Shown piece after piece: positions 8,561 to 16,319 of a stretch of DNA of 16,319 bases. The notes beneath the pieces are model-generated. The model was not told the origin of the DNA and did not search any database. It saw only the letters and a program-made list of their open reading frames with translations. The position numbers were made by a program, and so were the translations under genes. Every line of letters starts with the position of its first letter. Within the stretch, counting starts at the first letter, position 1. The stretch is from CAVUCE01 sp963739985. Lineage in GTDB: Bacteria > Bacteroidota > Ignavibacteria > Ignavibacteriales > Ignavibacteriaceae. The DNA lies in NCBI GenBank assembly GCA_963739985.1, contig CAVUCE010000014.1:1-16319 (forward strand). The letters run 5' to 3'.

Positions 8561-8588
8561 TACAATTAAACATTAAAGGTCTGTAATT

Positions 8589-10520
8589 ATGTGTGGCATA
8601 GTAGGCTTAATTAATAAAAATAAGACCGACGTCGATTTACCTATGTTGACTGATATTGCCTCTACACTGAATCACAGGGGACCGGATGACGAAGGCTCTT
8701 TTATAGATAATTATGTAGGGTTATACCATAAAAGGTTATCCATTATTGATCTGGATTCCGGGCATCAACCGATGCTGAGCGGTCCGTTTACCATAGTCTT
8801 TAATGGTGAAATTTATAACTATATAGAATTACGCGAAGAACTAAGATCCTTTGGCTATAAATTTAGGACTAAATCTGATACCGAAGTTATTTTAAAACTT
8901 TATGAGCATTATGGTCCCGATTGTGTCAAGAAGCTGAACGGAATGTTTGCGTTTATTATTTATGATAAAAAAAGAAAAAAAATATTTGCGGCAAGAGATC
9001 ATTTTGGAATTAAACCTCTTTACTATTATCATGATTCAAGATTTTGGATTTTCGCCTCTGAAATTAAAGCCATTTTAAAACATCCTCATGTAAAATCTGA
9101 AGCTAATAATTCCGCTTTGCAGGAATATCTTACTTTTCAATTCCTTCTGGGAGATACTACTTTATTTAATAATGTTTATAAAGTAATTCCCGGCAATTAC
9201 ATTTTAATTGATCTCAATACAATGAACTTTGAAACGGTTAAGTATTGGGATCCGAACTTCAACGTTGATGTTTATCATACGGAGGAATATTTTGTCTCTG
9301 AACTGAGAAGATTGCTGGAAGATGCGATTAAGTTACAATTAAGAAGCGATGTACCTGTGGGAGCATATTTGAGTGGCGGAATGGATTCGAGTATTGTGTC
9401 GATTTTAGCTTCACAAAACTCTTCTCATAAGCTGAACACTTTCACTGGAGCGTTTAGGGAGGGTAAGGAATTTGATGAATCTAATTACGCTAAATTAGTC
9501 TCGGATTATTGCGGCGCTGAAAGTAATATAATTTATCCCTCGGCTGAAGAATTTGTCAATCTTATGCCGAAACTAATCTACCATTTGGATGAACCTTTAG
9601 CCGGTCCGGGTTTGTTTCCCCAGTATATGGTCTCTAAACTTGCTTCGGAAAAAGTAAAAGTGGTTTTGGGCGGCCAGGGCGGAGATGAAATTTATGGAGG
9701 TTATACAAGATATTTAATAGCTTATCTGGAACAGGCATTAAAAGGAGCTATTTGCGAAACTAACGAGGAAGGGGAACATATAGTTTCACTCACTTCAATT
9801 TTACCTAACCTTCCTTTTATACAAAGTTATATCCCGATGCTGAAAGAATTTTGGAAGCAGGATGTTTTTGAATCAATGGATAAAAGATATTATAAATTAA
9901 TTGATCGAAATAACGGGAATGATGAATATTATTCTAAAGAATTTAAGTTGAATTATAATAAAGATTTTATTTTTAAGAAATTTCGTGATTTATTTAATCA
10001 TCCCGATACTCTTTCCTATTATAACAAAATGACTCACTTCGATATGTTTGGTAGTATGCCTGCGTTACTTCAGGTGGAGGATAGAATGAGTATGGCTGTT
10101 TCTATTGAATCAAGAGTTCCCTTGTTGGATCATAGACTTGTTCAATTGATTGCCGGAATGCCTCCCGCCATGAAATTTAAAGGCGCTGAAATGAAATATA
10201 TTCTTAGGCGTGCCGTTGATGATCTATTGCCTCCGCAAATATCAAATCGAAAAGATAAAATGGGATTCCCCGTTCCTTTACACATGTGGGCTAAGAATGA
10301 GGCCAGAAGTTTTATAATGGATACCCTGCTTTCTAGCTCATCCAGAAATAGGGGCATCTTTGATATAGATAAGATTGAAAAACTGATTTTGAATGAGAGA
10401 ACTTTTGGACGACAGCTTTGGGGAGTTCTCTGTTTGGAACTCTGGTTTAATCAATTTATTGATAACAGCGAAATTAATAATCGAAAGGAAAAATATGAAG
10501 TCCTCACAGTACAAAAATAA
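8589..10520 (+). CDS. asnB: AsnB-like glutamine-dependent amidotransferase (asparagine synthase family)
   Basis: A complete 643-residue class II glutamine amidotransferase / asparagine synthetase B fold. MCGIVG gives the N-terminal nucleophile Cys2. HRGPDDEG (29-36), Arg49 in KRLSIIDL, NGEIYNY (72-78) and SDTEV (96-100) form the glutaminase site. RDHFGIKPLYY (136-146) precedes the synthetase domain, and SGGMDSS (262-268) is its ATP pyrophosphatase loop. The fold hydrolyses glutamine and passes ammonia to an adenylated carboxylate. In polysaccharide loci (WbpS type) homologues are thought to amidate uronic acids. Next to uronate-making dehydrogenases that role is more likely here than housekeeping asparagine synthesis, though the latter is not excluded. 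It starts after the dyad-bearing gap with AAAGGT about 8 nt upstream, so it may open a separate transcript, and it overlaps the next gene by 26 bp. Confidence 0.88.
   Translation: MCGIVGLINKNKTDVDLPMLTDIASTLNHRGPDDEGSFIDNYVGLYHKRLSIIDLDSGHQPMLSGPFTIVFNGEIYNYIELREELRSFGYKFRTKSDTEVILKLYEHYGPDCVKKLNGMFAFIIYDKKRKKIFAARDHFGIKPLYYYHDSRFWIFASEIKAILKHPHVKSEANNSALQEYLTFQFLLGDTTLFNNVYKVIPGNYILIDLNTMNFETVKYWDPNFNVDVYHTEEYFVSELRRLLEDAIKLQLRSDVPVGAYLSGGMDSSIVSILASQNSSHKLNTFTGAFREGKEFDESNYAKLVSDYCGAESNIIYPSAEEFVNLMPKLIYHLDEPLAGPGLFPQYMVSKLASEKVKVVLGGQGGDEIYGGYTRYLIAYLEQALKGAICETNEEGEHIVSLTSILPNLPFIQSYIPMLKEFWKQDVFESMDKRYYKLIDRNNGNDEYYSKEFKLNYNKDFIFKKFRDLFNHPDTLSYYNKMTHFDMFGSMPALLQVEDRMSMAVSIESRVPLLDHRLVQLIAGMPPAMKFKGAEMKYILRRAVDDLLPPQISNRKDKMGFPVPLHMWAKNEARSFIMDTLLSSSSRNRGIFDIDKIEKLILNERTFGRQLWGVLCLELWFNQFIDNSEINNRKEKYEVLTVQK
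10484..10490 (+). promoter_or_regulatory. Ribosome binding site deciding the start of the second dehydrogenase
   Basis: AAAGGAA lies 4 nt before ATG 10495, inside the end of the AsnB-like gene. An ATG at 10393 in the same frame would add 34 residues overlapping asnB with no family resemblance, so 10495 is preferred. Confidence 0.65.
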
Positions 10521-12237
10521 GTTCAATGATTGGCAGGTAAAAAAAATAGGTGTAATCGGTCCGGGTATTGTTGGTATGCCTATGGCTGCCCTTTTGGCTC
10601 ATGCTAAAATTAAAATCGGTCAGACAGAACCTGCCAAAGTGGTTGTTATTCAGAGAGCATCGGTCACTTCAGGCTGGAAAGTGGAAGCTATTAATTCCGG
10701 TAAATCTGTTATTGGCGGTATTGAACCCGATCTTGACAAAATTGTTTCGGAATCAGTTGCAGATGGATTATTATACGCTAGTCATGATTATAACGAATTA
10801 AAGGATGCGGATGTAATTTTAGTTTGCGTTCAAACTGATAAAAAAGGTTTTGAACCTGATTACGGGCCTCTTTTTGACGCACTTACAAATGTTGCCATAG
10901 CTTTATCTCAGAAAAATAATAATACAATGCCGCTTATTATTTTTGAATCTACATTAGCGCCTTCTACTATGAGTACTGTAATAAGAGAATTATTCGCCCG
11001 GTATAATTTAATTGAAGGAAAAGATATCCTTTTGGGAAATAGCCCGAACAGAGTTATGCCCGGTAGGTTGGTTGAAAGAATAATTACATCTGATAAAATT
11101 GTTGCGGGATTAGATCCTGTAACACCTGAGTTAATTAATGAAATTTATTCAAATATAGTAACAAAAGGAACACTGCATTTAACAAATAGCTTAACTGCGG
11201 AAATTGTAAAAACTCTGGAAAATGCTTATAGAGACGTTCGCATCGCTTATTCGGCGGAAATAGTTCGATATTGTGATGATCATGATATTGATTATTATAA
11301 AGTACGTGATGCTGTTAATCAAAAAATAAATCAGAGTGATAATGCTTCCTCTAATCCTAATGCAGTCCCTACGGGCGGAATGTTAATACCGACAATTGGA
11401 GTTGGCGGCCATTGTTTACCGAAAGACGGTATTTTGTTATGGTGGAGATTGATTGAAAAAGGAATCGACATAAATAAAAGTATTATTCTGCATTCTAGAA
11501 AGATAAATGAGGATTCTCCTCGAATGTCTTATCAACATGCGGAATCTAAATTTGAATCACTGAAAAATAAACGCATCGCCTTGTTGGGTGCTGCATATAG
11601 GTTTAATTCTGAGGATACAAGAAACTCTCCGACTTTTGTCCTTGCAAAAATACTTTTGGCAAATGATAATAAAATTAAAATCCATGATCCTTTTGTTAAA
11701 GACGATGATCAAAATCTATCCAAATTTAATCTGCATAAATATTTTACTCGTGATTTGAATGATGCTGTTAAAGATGCTGATTATATATTTGTCTGTACGG
11801 CTCATTTGAACTACTTAGAGCAAAAAGATCAGATTATAAATGCTTCTGAAAATCTCAAAGGTTTATATGACGGTTGTAACATCTACTCTTATGAAGAATT
11901 TAAGAATTCAAAAATTAAATATGCCGGAATAGGTAAAGGTGAAAAGATTCCTGAAGATGAATTCGTAGATTTTGTTGCTCAAGGCTTCCGGTTTGTTGAA
12001 AAAGGGGTTGCCAATGAATTACAGAATATTATTAATTTCTTAAATAATACTTATTCAATGGATGTTTTTAATAAAGCTGTATTTAGAGATGTTAAGAGAA
12101 TAGCAATTACATGCTCAACCGGCTGTAATATAGTTGATCCTGCTGTTATTGACTCTCTGCCTTCATATTTAAACTTCATCTCTCAACTAGTTAAAGATGC
12201 TTATGATTCTTCTAAGCAAATGGCAAACACGGTTTAA
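10495..12237 (+). CDS. UDP-glucose/GDP-mannose dehydrogenase family protein with C-terminal extension
   Basis: A 580-residue nucleotide-sugar dehydrogenase. GVIGPGIVGMPMA (19-31) is the NAD-binding turn. IFESTLAPSTMSTVI (149-163), GNSPNRVMPGR (181-191), Lys239 and IGVGGHCLPKDG (301-312) with catalytic Cys307 match the WecC/WbpA-like branch that oxidises C6 of N-acetylhexosamine nucleotides. GAAYRFNSEDTRNSP (365-379) is the C-terminal NAD-side motif. The family domain ends near YAGIGKG (476-482). About 98 further residues follow, including TCSTGCN (539-545), which I do not recognise. The family is usually near 430 residues. The likely job is a UDP-HexNAc-uronate precursor for the WlbA-like enzyme; exact substrate unknown. 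It overlaps asnB by 26 bp, which implies coupling, and lies 17 bp before the FAD protein. Confidence 0.82.
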   Translation: MKSSQYKNKFNDWQVKKIGVIGPGIVGMPMAALLAHAKIKIGQTEPAKVVVIQRASVTSGWKVEAINSGKSVIGGIEPDLDKIVSESVADGLLYASHDYNELKDADVILVCVQTDKKGFEPDYGPLFDALTNVAIALSQKNNNTMPLIIFESTLAPSTMSTVIRELFARYNLIEGKDILLGNSPNRVMPGRLVERIITSDKIVAGLDPVTPELINEIYSNIVTKGTLHLTNSLTAEIVKTLENAYRDVRIAYSAEIVRYCDDHDIDYYKVRDAVNQKINQSDNASSNPNAVPTGGMLIPTIGVGGHCLPKDGILLWWRLIEKGIDINKSIILHSRKINEDSPRMSYQHAESKFESLKNKRIALLGAAYRFNSEDTRNSPTFVLAKILLANDNKIKIHDPFVKDDDQNLSKFNLHKYFTRDLNDAVKDADYIFVCTAHLNYLEQKDQIINASENLKGLYDGCNIYSYEEFKNSKIKYAGIGKGEKIPEDEFVDFVAQGFRFVEKGVANELQNIINFLNNTYSMDVFNKAVFRDVKRIAITCSTGCNIVDPAVIDSLPSYLNFISQLVKDAYDSSKQMANTV

Positions 12238-12254
12238 TTTGGGATAAAATTATT

Positions 12255-13613
12255 ATGATTGAAAAAAAAATGAATTGGGGTATTGTTGGCGGCGGCGTAT
12301 TAGGTATGACCTTAGCATTACGTTTAGCTAATGCCGGACACAAAGTTACTATTTATGAAAAAAATATGAATTTGGGCGGGTTGCTGAAATCTGCTCAAAT
12401 GGGCGATGTTACCTGGGATGCTTATTATCATGTTATTTTGAAATCGGATCTTAGATTAAGAGCATTGCTTAAAGAAATTGATTTGGAGAAGGATATTAAC
12501 TGGGTTGAAACAAAAACCGGTTTTTATACTAATGGAAAATTTCAATATATGTCCGGCATAGTTGATTTTCTAAAATTCCCGGCAATTTCTCTGATAGATA
12601 AATTTAGATTAGGCGTTACCATTTTGTACGCCTATTCTGAAAAAAATTGGCGTAAACTTGAGCAAATTTCTGTTGAAAAATGGTTACGGCGATTGTCCGG
12701 CAATAACACTTTTGAAAAGATCTGGAAACCCTTACTGATTTCTAAACTGGGTGAAAGCTATAAAGAAGTGCCCGCATCATTCATTTGGGCTACTATTCAA
12801 AGAATGTATGCTGCCAGAAAATCCGGCGTAAAAAGGGAAATGTTTGGATACGTAAATGGAGGTTATAGTACTATTCTAAAATCGTTCGTTACTCATCTTC
12901 AAAATATTGGGGTTGAAATAAAAACCGGTTCTCCCGTAAAATCTGTTGCTAAAAGTTTAAATCAAAAAATTAAAATTAGTTTAGCGGACAACGATCATTT
13001 TGACCATGATCAGGTTATTGTAACAACGCCTTCACCCATGGCTGTTAATTTATGTCCGGAGATTTCTGAAAAGGAAAAACATTTACTTCAGGAATTAAAA
13101 TATATTGGTGTAATTTGTCCCTCTTTGTTGTTAAAAAAGTCTCTCGGCAATTGTTACATTACTAATATTACGGATTCTTGGGTCCCGTTTACGGGCATTA
13201 TAGAAATGTCTGCGTTAGTAGATAAATCAAACTTCAAAGGAGCTACACTTGTATATCTGCCTAAATATATCCCTTCGAATGATGAAAAATTTGATCTGAC
13301 TGATGAACAAATTGTTTCCAATTTTTATGATGCTTTGAGAAAAGTGTTCCCCCATTTGGAAAAATCTGACTTGATAGCTTCGAATGTTGCAAGAGCGAGA
13401 TTTGTTTTCACTCAACCTACTTTTAATTACTCCAAAAATTTACCGGGTATCTCAACAACTGTTAAAAATTTACACATAGTTAATAATGCTCATATCGTTA
13501 ACGGTACAAATAATGTTAATGAAATTGTACAGTTAGTTGATAATACATTGGAAAAAATAATTTCCGGGATTACTCCTCATAATATTCAAAATGATGTCTT
13601 AATTGAATCTTAA
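12255..13613 (+). CDS. FAD-dependent oxidoreductase, amine-oxidase / protoporphyrinogen-oxidase-like fold
   Basis: A complete 452-residue protein with an N-terminal dinucleotide-binding motif, WGIVGGGVLGMTLALRLANAGHKVTIYEK (8-36), whose Glu35 would bind the FAD ribose. GGLL (41-44) follows as in amine-oxidase-fold and UDP-galactopyranose-mutase-like flavoproteins. The centre contains KIWKPLLISKLGESYKEVPASFIWATIQRMYA, typical of FAD oxidoreductases in polysaccharide and lipid-linked-sugar loci. The C-terminal NLHIVNNAHIVNGTNNVNEIV region fits the second FAD contact. The substrate cannot be inferred; a nucleotide- or lipid-linked sugar or a carotenoid-like lipid are options. GGGAT lies about 10 nt before the ATG. 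It is followed after 26 bp by a GtrA-like membrane protein, a pairing suggesting work on a polyprenyl-linked sugar. Confidence 0.72.
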   Translation: MIEKKMNWGIVGGGVLGMTLALRLANAGHKVTIYEKNMNLGGLLKSAQMGDVTWDAYYHVILKSDLRLRALLKEIDLEKDINWVETKTGFYTNGKFQYMSGIVDFLKFPAISLIDKFRLGVTILYAYSEKNWRKLEQISVEKWLRRLSGNNTFEKIWKPLLISKLGESYKEVPASFIWATIQRMYAARKSGVKREMFGYVNGGYSTILKSFVTHLQNIGVEIKTGSPVKSVAKSLNQKIKISLADNDHFDHDQVIVTTPSPMAVNLCPEISEKEKHLLQELKYIGVICPSLLLKKSLGNCYITNITDSWVPFTGIIEMSALVDKSNFKGATLVYLPKYIPSNDEKFDLTDEQIVSNFYDALRKVFPHLEKSDLIASNVARARFVFTQPTFNYSKNLPGISTTVKNLHIVNNAHIVNGTNNVNEIVQLVDNTLEKIISGITPHNIQNDVLIES

Positions 13614-13639
13614 ATAAGCTATTAAACACTGGAATAAAA

Positions 13640-14102
13640 ATGATAGAAAATGATGCACCAAAATTAAGCCTCAATTTAGTGTCGTATGCTAAGAGTCTGT
13701 TCAATAAAGAAATTGTCACCGGTTCTTTACATAGGCAGGTACTGCTTTTTCTTGGAATTGGAACTATCTGCTTTTTCATTGATATGACCCTATTAGTATT
13801 CCAGGTTGAAATGCTAAAATTTGCGGTTGTACCCGCAACAGCCGTTTCGGTAATATTAACGACATTAATAGCTTATTTATTAAATGTAAAATTTATTTTC
13901 GAAGGAGGTAAATTTTCATTAACGCGGGAAGTTATGCTCTTCTTCATTTTTTCTATTATTGGAGTTGTATTAAATATAGTGCTTATGTATGTGCTTGTTG
14001 TCTATATTTTAATGTGGTATGTATCTGGCAAAAGTGCTTATAACACTAGCTGTGTCTGTCTTCAATTTTACCACCCGAAAACTTTTCATTTTTAATAAAT
14101 AA
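13640..14102 (+). CDS. GtrA-family membrane protein, interrupted by a +1 frameshift near the C-terminus
   Basis: A small polytopic protein. Hydrophobic segments run at about 32-54, 61-84 and 97-127, with the GtrA signature YLLNVKFIFE (79-88). After GK at 130-131 the frame loses similarity and stops at 14093-14095. One frame over, LITLAVSVFNFTTRKLFIFNK supplies the expected fourth membrane segment and the conserved C-terminal FNFTTRKLFIF, ending at the TAA 14100-14102. One extra A in the AAAA at 14030-14033 explains the break; the repaired length is about 153 residues, typical for GtrA proteins. The family is linked to moving or presenting undecaprenyl-phosphate sugars across the inner membrane. 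The usual partner, a polyprenyl-phosphate GT2, is not in the window. This is the last gene of the biosynthetic run. Confidence 0.75.
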
Positions 14103-14114
14103 TATTCATTGTGT

Positions 14115-14145
14115 GAAGTTGATATCTTTTATAAAACTTCTTTTT
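14115..14145 (+). terminator. Weak intrinsic terminator candidate after the gtrA-like gene
   Basis: GAAGTT (14115-14120) and AACTTC (14135-14140) form a 6-bp stem with a 14-nt loop, directly followed by TTTTT (14141-14145). It lies 13 bp after the repaired gtrA stop, where a transcript end would be expected. The stem is short and AT-rich. Confidence 0.4.
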
Positions 14146-14211
14146 AAAATTGTTAATAAGTATTCATTTTAAAATCGGTTTTCGCCTCCGCTTCGATAGA
14201 CATAATTTTTC

Positions 14212-14229
14212 ATTTATGTTCACATAAAT
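14212..14229 (+). promoter_or_regulatory. 18-bp palindrome, candidate operator upstream of the GH38-like gene
   Basis: ATTTATGT and ACATAAAT are perfect inverted 8-bp arms around TC, about 73 bp before ATG 14302. The position and symmetry suit a dimeric regulator site, with loose likeness to CRP/FNR-type dyads. High AT content makes chance palindromes easier. No clear promoter was recognised beside it. Confidence 0.3.
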
Positions 14230-14301
14230 CCTTTTATTGCTCTAATTCATACAACTGCTTAAACAATTCTATTTATTAACAGTACATCTTTAAAGTATGT
14301 T

Positions 14302-16319
14302 ATGAACATAATATTTAATAAAGGGTATTGGTTAAATTATAATAATATTGTGTTATTATATTTTTCTCTTTTTATAATTTTAATATTATTCTCCCCAAAT
14401 CTATTTCCTCAAACAAAAAGAATCTACATTGCGAACGATGATCATACTGATCTTTTTTGGACAGCTGATGAGCAAACTTATACTAAGGCTTTTATTACTA
14501 TGCTTGATTATTATTTAGCTCTTGCTGACAGCACTCAAAATGAACCTTCGGATTTTCAAAGCAGATTTAATTGCGATGGTTCTTACTGGCTATGGGTTTA
14601 CCAAAAAAATAAAACTCCGGCGGAATTTCAGCGACTTATAAGTCGATTACAGGACGGACATATTAGTGCGCCTTTAAATGCATTGGTAGTTTGCCAGGGC
14701 GGTGCGCCTGCGGAAGCTGTTATAAGAGGAATGTATTATGCCGGGAAATTACAAAGGGAATATAATTTACCGTTTGATATGGCTATTGCGATGGAAAATC
14801 AGACATTACCGTATGGGCTAGCAGGTTTATGGGCTAGTGCTGGAGCAAAATATAGTTGGAAAGGTGTTTGCGGTTGTGATTCTCGGCTGGGAAGTTTTAA
14901 TAATAGAGAACATGAAATTTATTGGATGGAAGGGCCCGGGAAAAGTAAAATATTAATGAAATGGAATTCCTTATTTGGAGCTAATACTTCAATCGGTGGA
15001 TATGCTGAAGCTTATTCGCCTGCCTCGGTTGTTGATTTTGTCAGTTCGGATCAAACATTTATTAATAAATATCCGTATGATGTAATTGGTGCTTTTGGTA
15101 GAGGCTGGGATAATTTACAAACTTTAACAAATGAGTTTGTTTCGGTTGCAAAGGAAAAAACGAATGCAAATAGACAGGTAATCGTTTCTAACGAAGAGGA
15201 TTTCTTTAATGATTTTGATTCTACTTATGGTGCCTCTCTTCCGGTCGTTTCAAAAAGTTTCGGAAATGAATGGGACGTTTATTGCGCTTCGCTTGCGGAG
15301 GAATCCGCAAGGATTAAAAGAGCCGTGGAAAAATTGCGGGCCGCTGAAGCAATGGCTTCAATCGTTAATATTGCGGTGCCTGGCTTTATGGCTGGAAGGG
15401 AAAATCAGCGCGATCAAGCTTGGATGGACCTTGGTCTATATTGGGAACACGATTTTGGAATGGCAAGTCGTTCAGGGGCTTTAGTGGACGAGCGTATTGC
15501 TTGGCAAAAAAGATTAGCAACTGAAGTAGAAAATTATGTTAACACATTATATGCCGATGCTTCCGCGCAGCTTGGTTCTTTAATTAAGGATAGTTCAAAT
15601 TATTCCCGGTTTTATGTGTTTAATCAATTAAACTGGAAACGTACGGATTATGCGGATTTTTTATATAACGGGCAGCTTGCCGGTTCATGTTGTCGATGTT
15701 ACTGAAAATCGTGAAGTTCCGTCTCAAATAATAAAAGTAGGGAACGATAATTATATTAGAATTCTTGCTGAAAATGTACCTTCCATTGGGTACAAAGTTT
15801 ATGAAATACAACCCGGCAATGGACAAAGTTTTCCGGAGGCAGGGAACATACATGGAAACGTAATTGAAAATTCATTTTATAAAATCATATTTGATGATGA
15901 CGGTTCCATAAGCAGTTTAGTAGAAAAAAGTACAGGCAAAGAATTTGTTAATTCTTCCGGAATTTCAAGGCTGAATTATTTAGGAGGAAGCGGCGGTTCA
16001 ATTCTTTCAACTGACTCCGGTGCTGTTTCTGTATCACTAACTGTCAATTCTTCGAGTCCAATACCGCATCAGACAACTCTTTCGCTTTATAAAGACATGG
16101 ACAGAATTGATATTAAAAATGAGATACTCCGGAATTTTGAGTCTACGTATGAATGGAAATATAACTTCAACCTTAATAATCCATCGGTTTGGCACGAAGA
16201 AGTTGGAGCAGTTATAAATGCAAAACTTCAGTCTCATGGCGGCTTTTATTCTGATGTTAATGCAAGGTATGATTGGTTAACCTTAAATCATTTTGTCGAT
16301 TTAACTGATAATGGTGTCC
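14302..16319 (+). CDS. Secreted GH38-like (alpha-mannosidase-fold) protein, partial, interrupted by a +1 frameshift
   Basis: The protein begins with a signal peptide: NIVLLYFSLFIILILFSP at about 15-32, then NLFPQ before the mature TKRIYIAND. The mature part starts with DDHTDLFW (46-53); its His48 and Asp50 fit the HxD zinc site of GH38. AMENQTLPYGLAGLWASAGAKYSW (163-186) resembles the segment around the GH38 nucleophile, though I see no Asp in the expected place. RFYVFNQLNWKRTDYADF opens the beta-rich C-terminal region. The frame then breaks; one extra base near 15679 restores LPVHVVDVTENREVP and the GH38-type ENSFYKIIFDDDGSISSL and WHEEVGAV, open to the window edge. I infer a periplasmic or extracellular mannoside-acting enzyme, or an inactive relative. 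It may belong to a separate transcript, given the 199-bp gap and terminator candidate upstream. Confidence 0.7.

Noticed and set aside
8559..8588. Sigma70-like promoter (TTTACA with a TGTAAT box) before asnB
   Set aside because: With 17-bp spacing the -10 box would fall on the start codon, leaving no leader; not credible as the asnB promoter.
78..15681. Programmed +1 frameshifting shared by the five broken genes
   Set aside because: The shift sites have no common heptamer, no stop or rare-codon pause at the shift point, and involve unrelated families; insertion error or decay explains them more simply.
15620..16237. Minus-strand open frames opposite the GH38-like gene
   Set aside because: They lie antisense to a recognisable protein and show no domain features.

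Overview
This is an AT-rich window (by eye roughly one third G+C). It holds a surface-polysaccharide (exopolysaccharide, capsule or O-antigen type) biosynthesis locus, followed by the 5' part of a secreted glycoside hydrolase gene. All recognisable genes are on the + strand, packed head to tail with short gaps or overlaps (ATGA at 2202-2205, 11 bp at 4869-4879, 20 bp at 6160-6179, 26 bp at 10495-10520). No rRNA, tRNA, CRISPR array or transposase is visible. Gene content, base composition and mixed Shine-Dalgarno use fit an environmental bacterium of the Bacteroidota/Ignavibacteriota (FCB) type, but that placement is a weak inference.

Layout: (1) 3-195, tail of a WbqC-family protein, then a complete WbqC paralogue (302-1012). 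(2) 1050-4879, a GT-B glycosyltransferase, a PaaK/CapK-like adenylate-forming enzyme and an (alpha/alpha)-toroid protein. (3) 4869-8454, an AlgD-like GDP-mannose 6-dehydrogenase, a second GT4 glycosyltransferase and a WlbA/WbpB-like NDP-sugar 3-dehydrogenase. (4) 8455-8588, the longest gap inside the cluster, with a near-perfect 32-bp dyad and a second small hairpin. (5) 8589-14102, an AsnB-like amidotransferase, a second nucleotide-sugar dehydrogenase with an unusual C-terminal extension, an FAD-dependent amine-oxidase-fold protein and a GtrA-family membrane protein. (6) 14103-14301, a gap with a weak terminator candidate and an 18-bp palindrome. (7) 14302 to the window end, a secreted GH38-like (alpha-mannosidase-fold) protein, cut off by the window.

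How the genes may work together: the AlgD-like enzyme would supply GDP-mannuronate. The second dehydrogenase plus the WlbA-like enzyme would supply a 3-keto (then 3-amino) N-acetyl-uronate nucleotide sugar. The AsnB-like enzyme is the usual candidate for amidating uronic-acid carboxyls. The glycosyltransferases assemble the repeat, and GtrA plus the FAD enzyme may act on a lipid-linked sugar. The aminotransferase, acetyltransferase, polymerase and exporter needed for a full pathway are not in the window.

The strongest structural oddity is that five genes (3-195, 1050-2205, 3670-4879, 13640-14102, 14302-end) are each broken by exactly one extra base. In every case the downstream frame resumes the same protein family. 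About 9.8 kb in between has no break. Sequencing or assembly insertions are the most likely cause; real gene decay or programmed +1 frameshifting cannot be excluded from one sequence.
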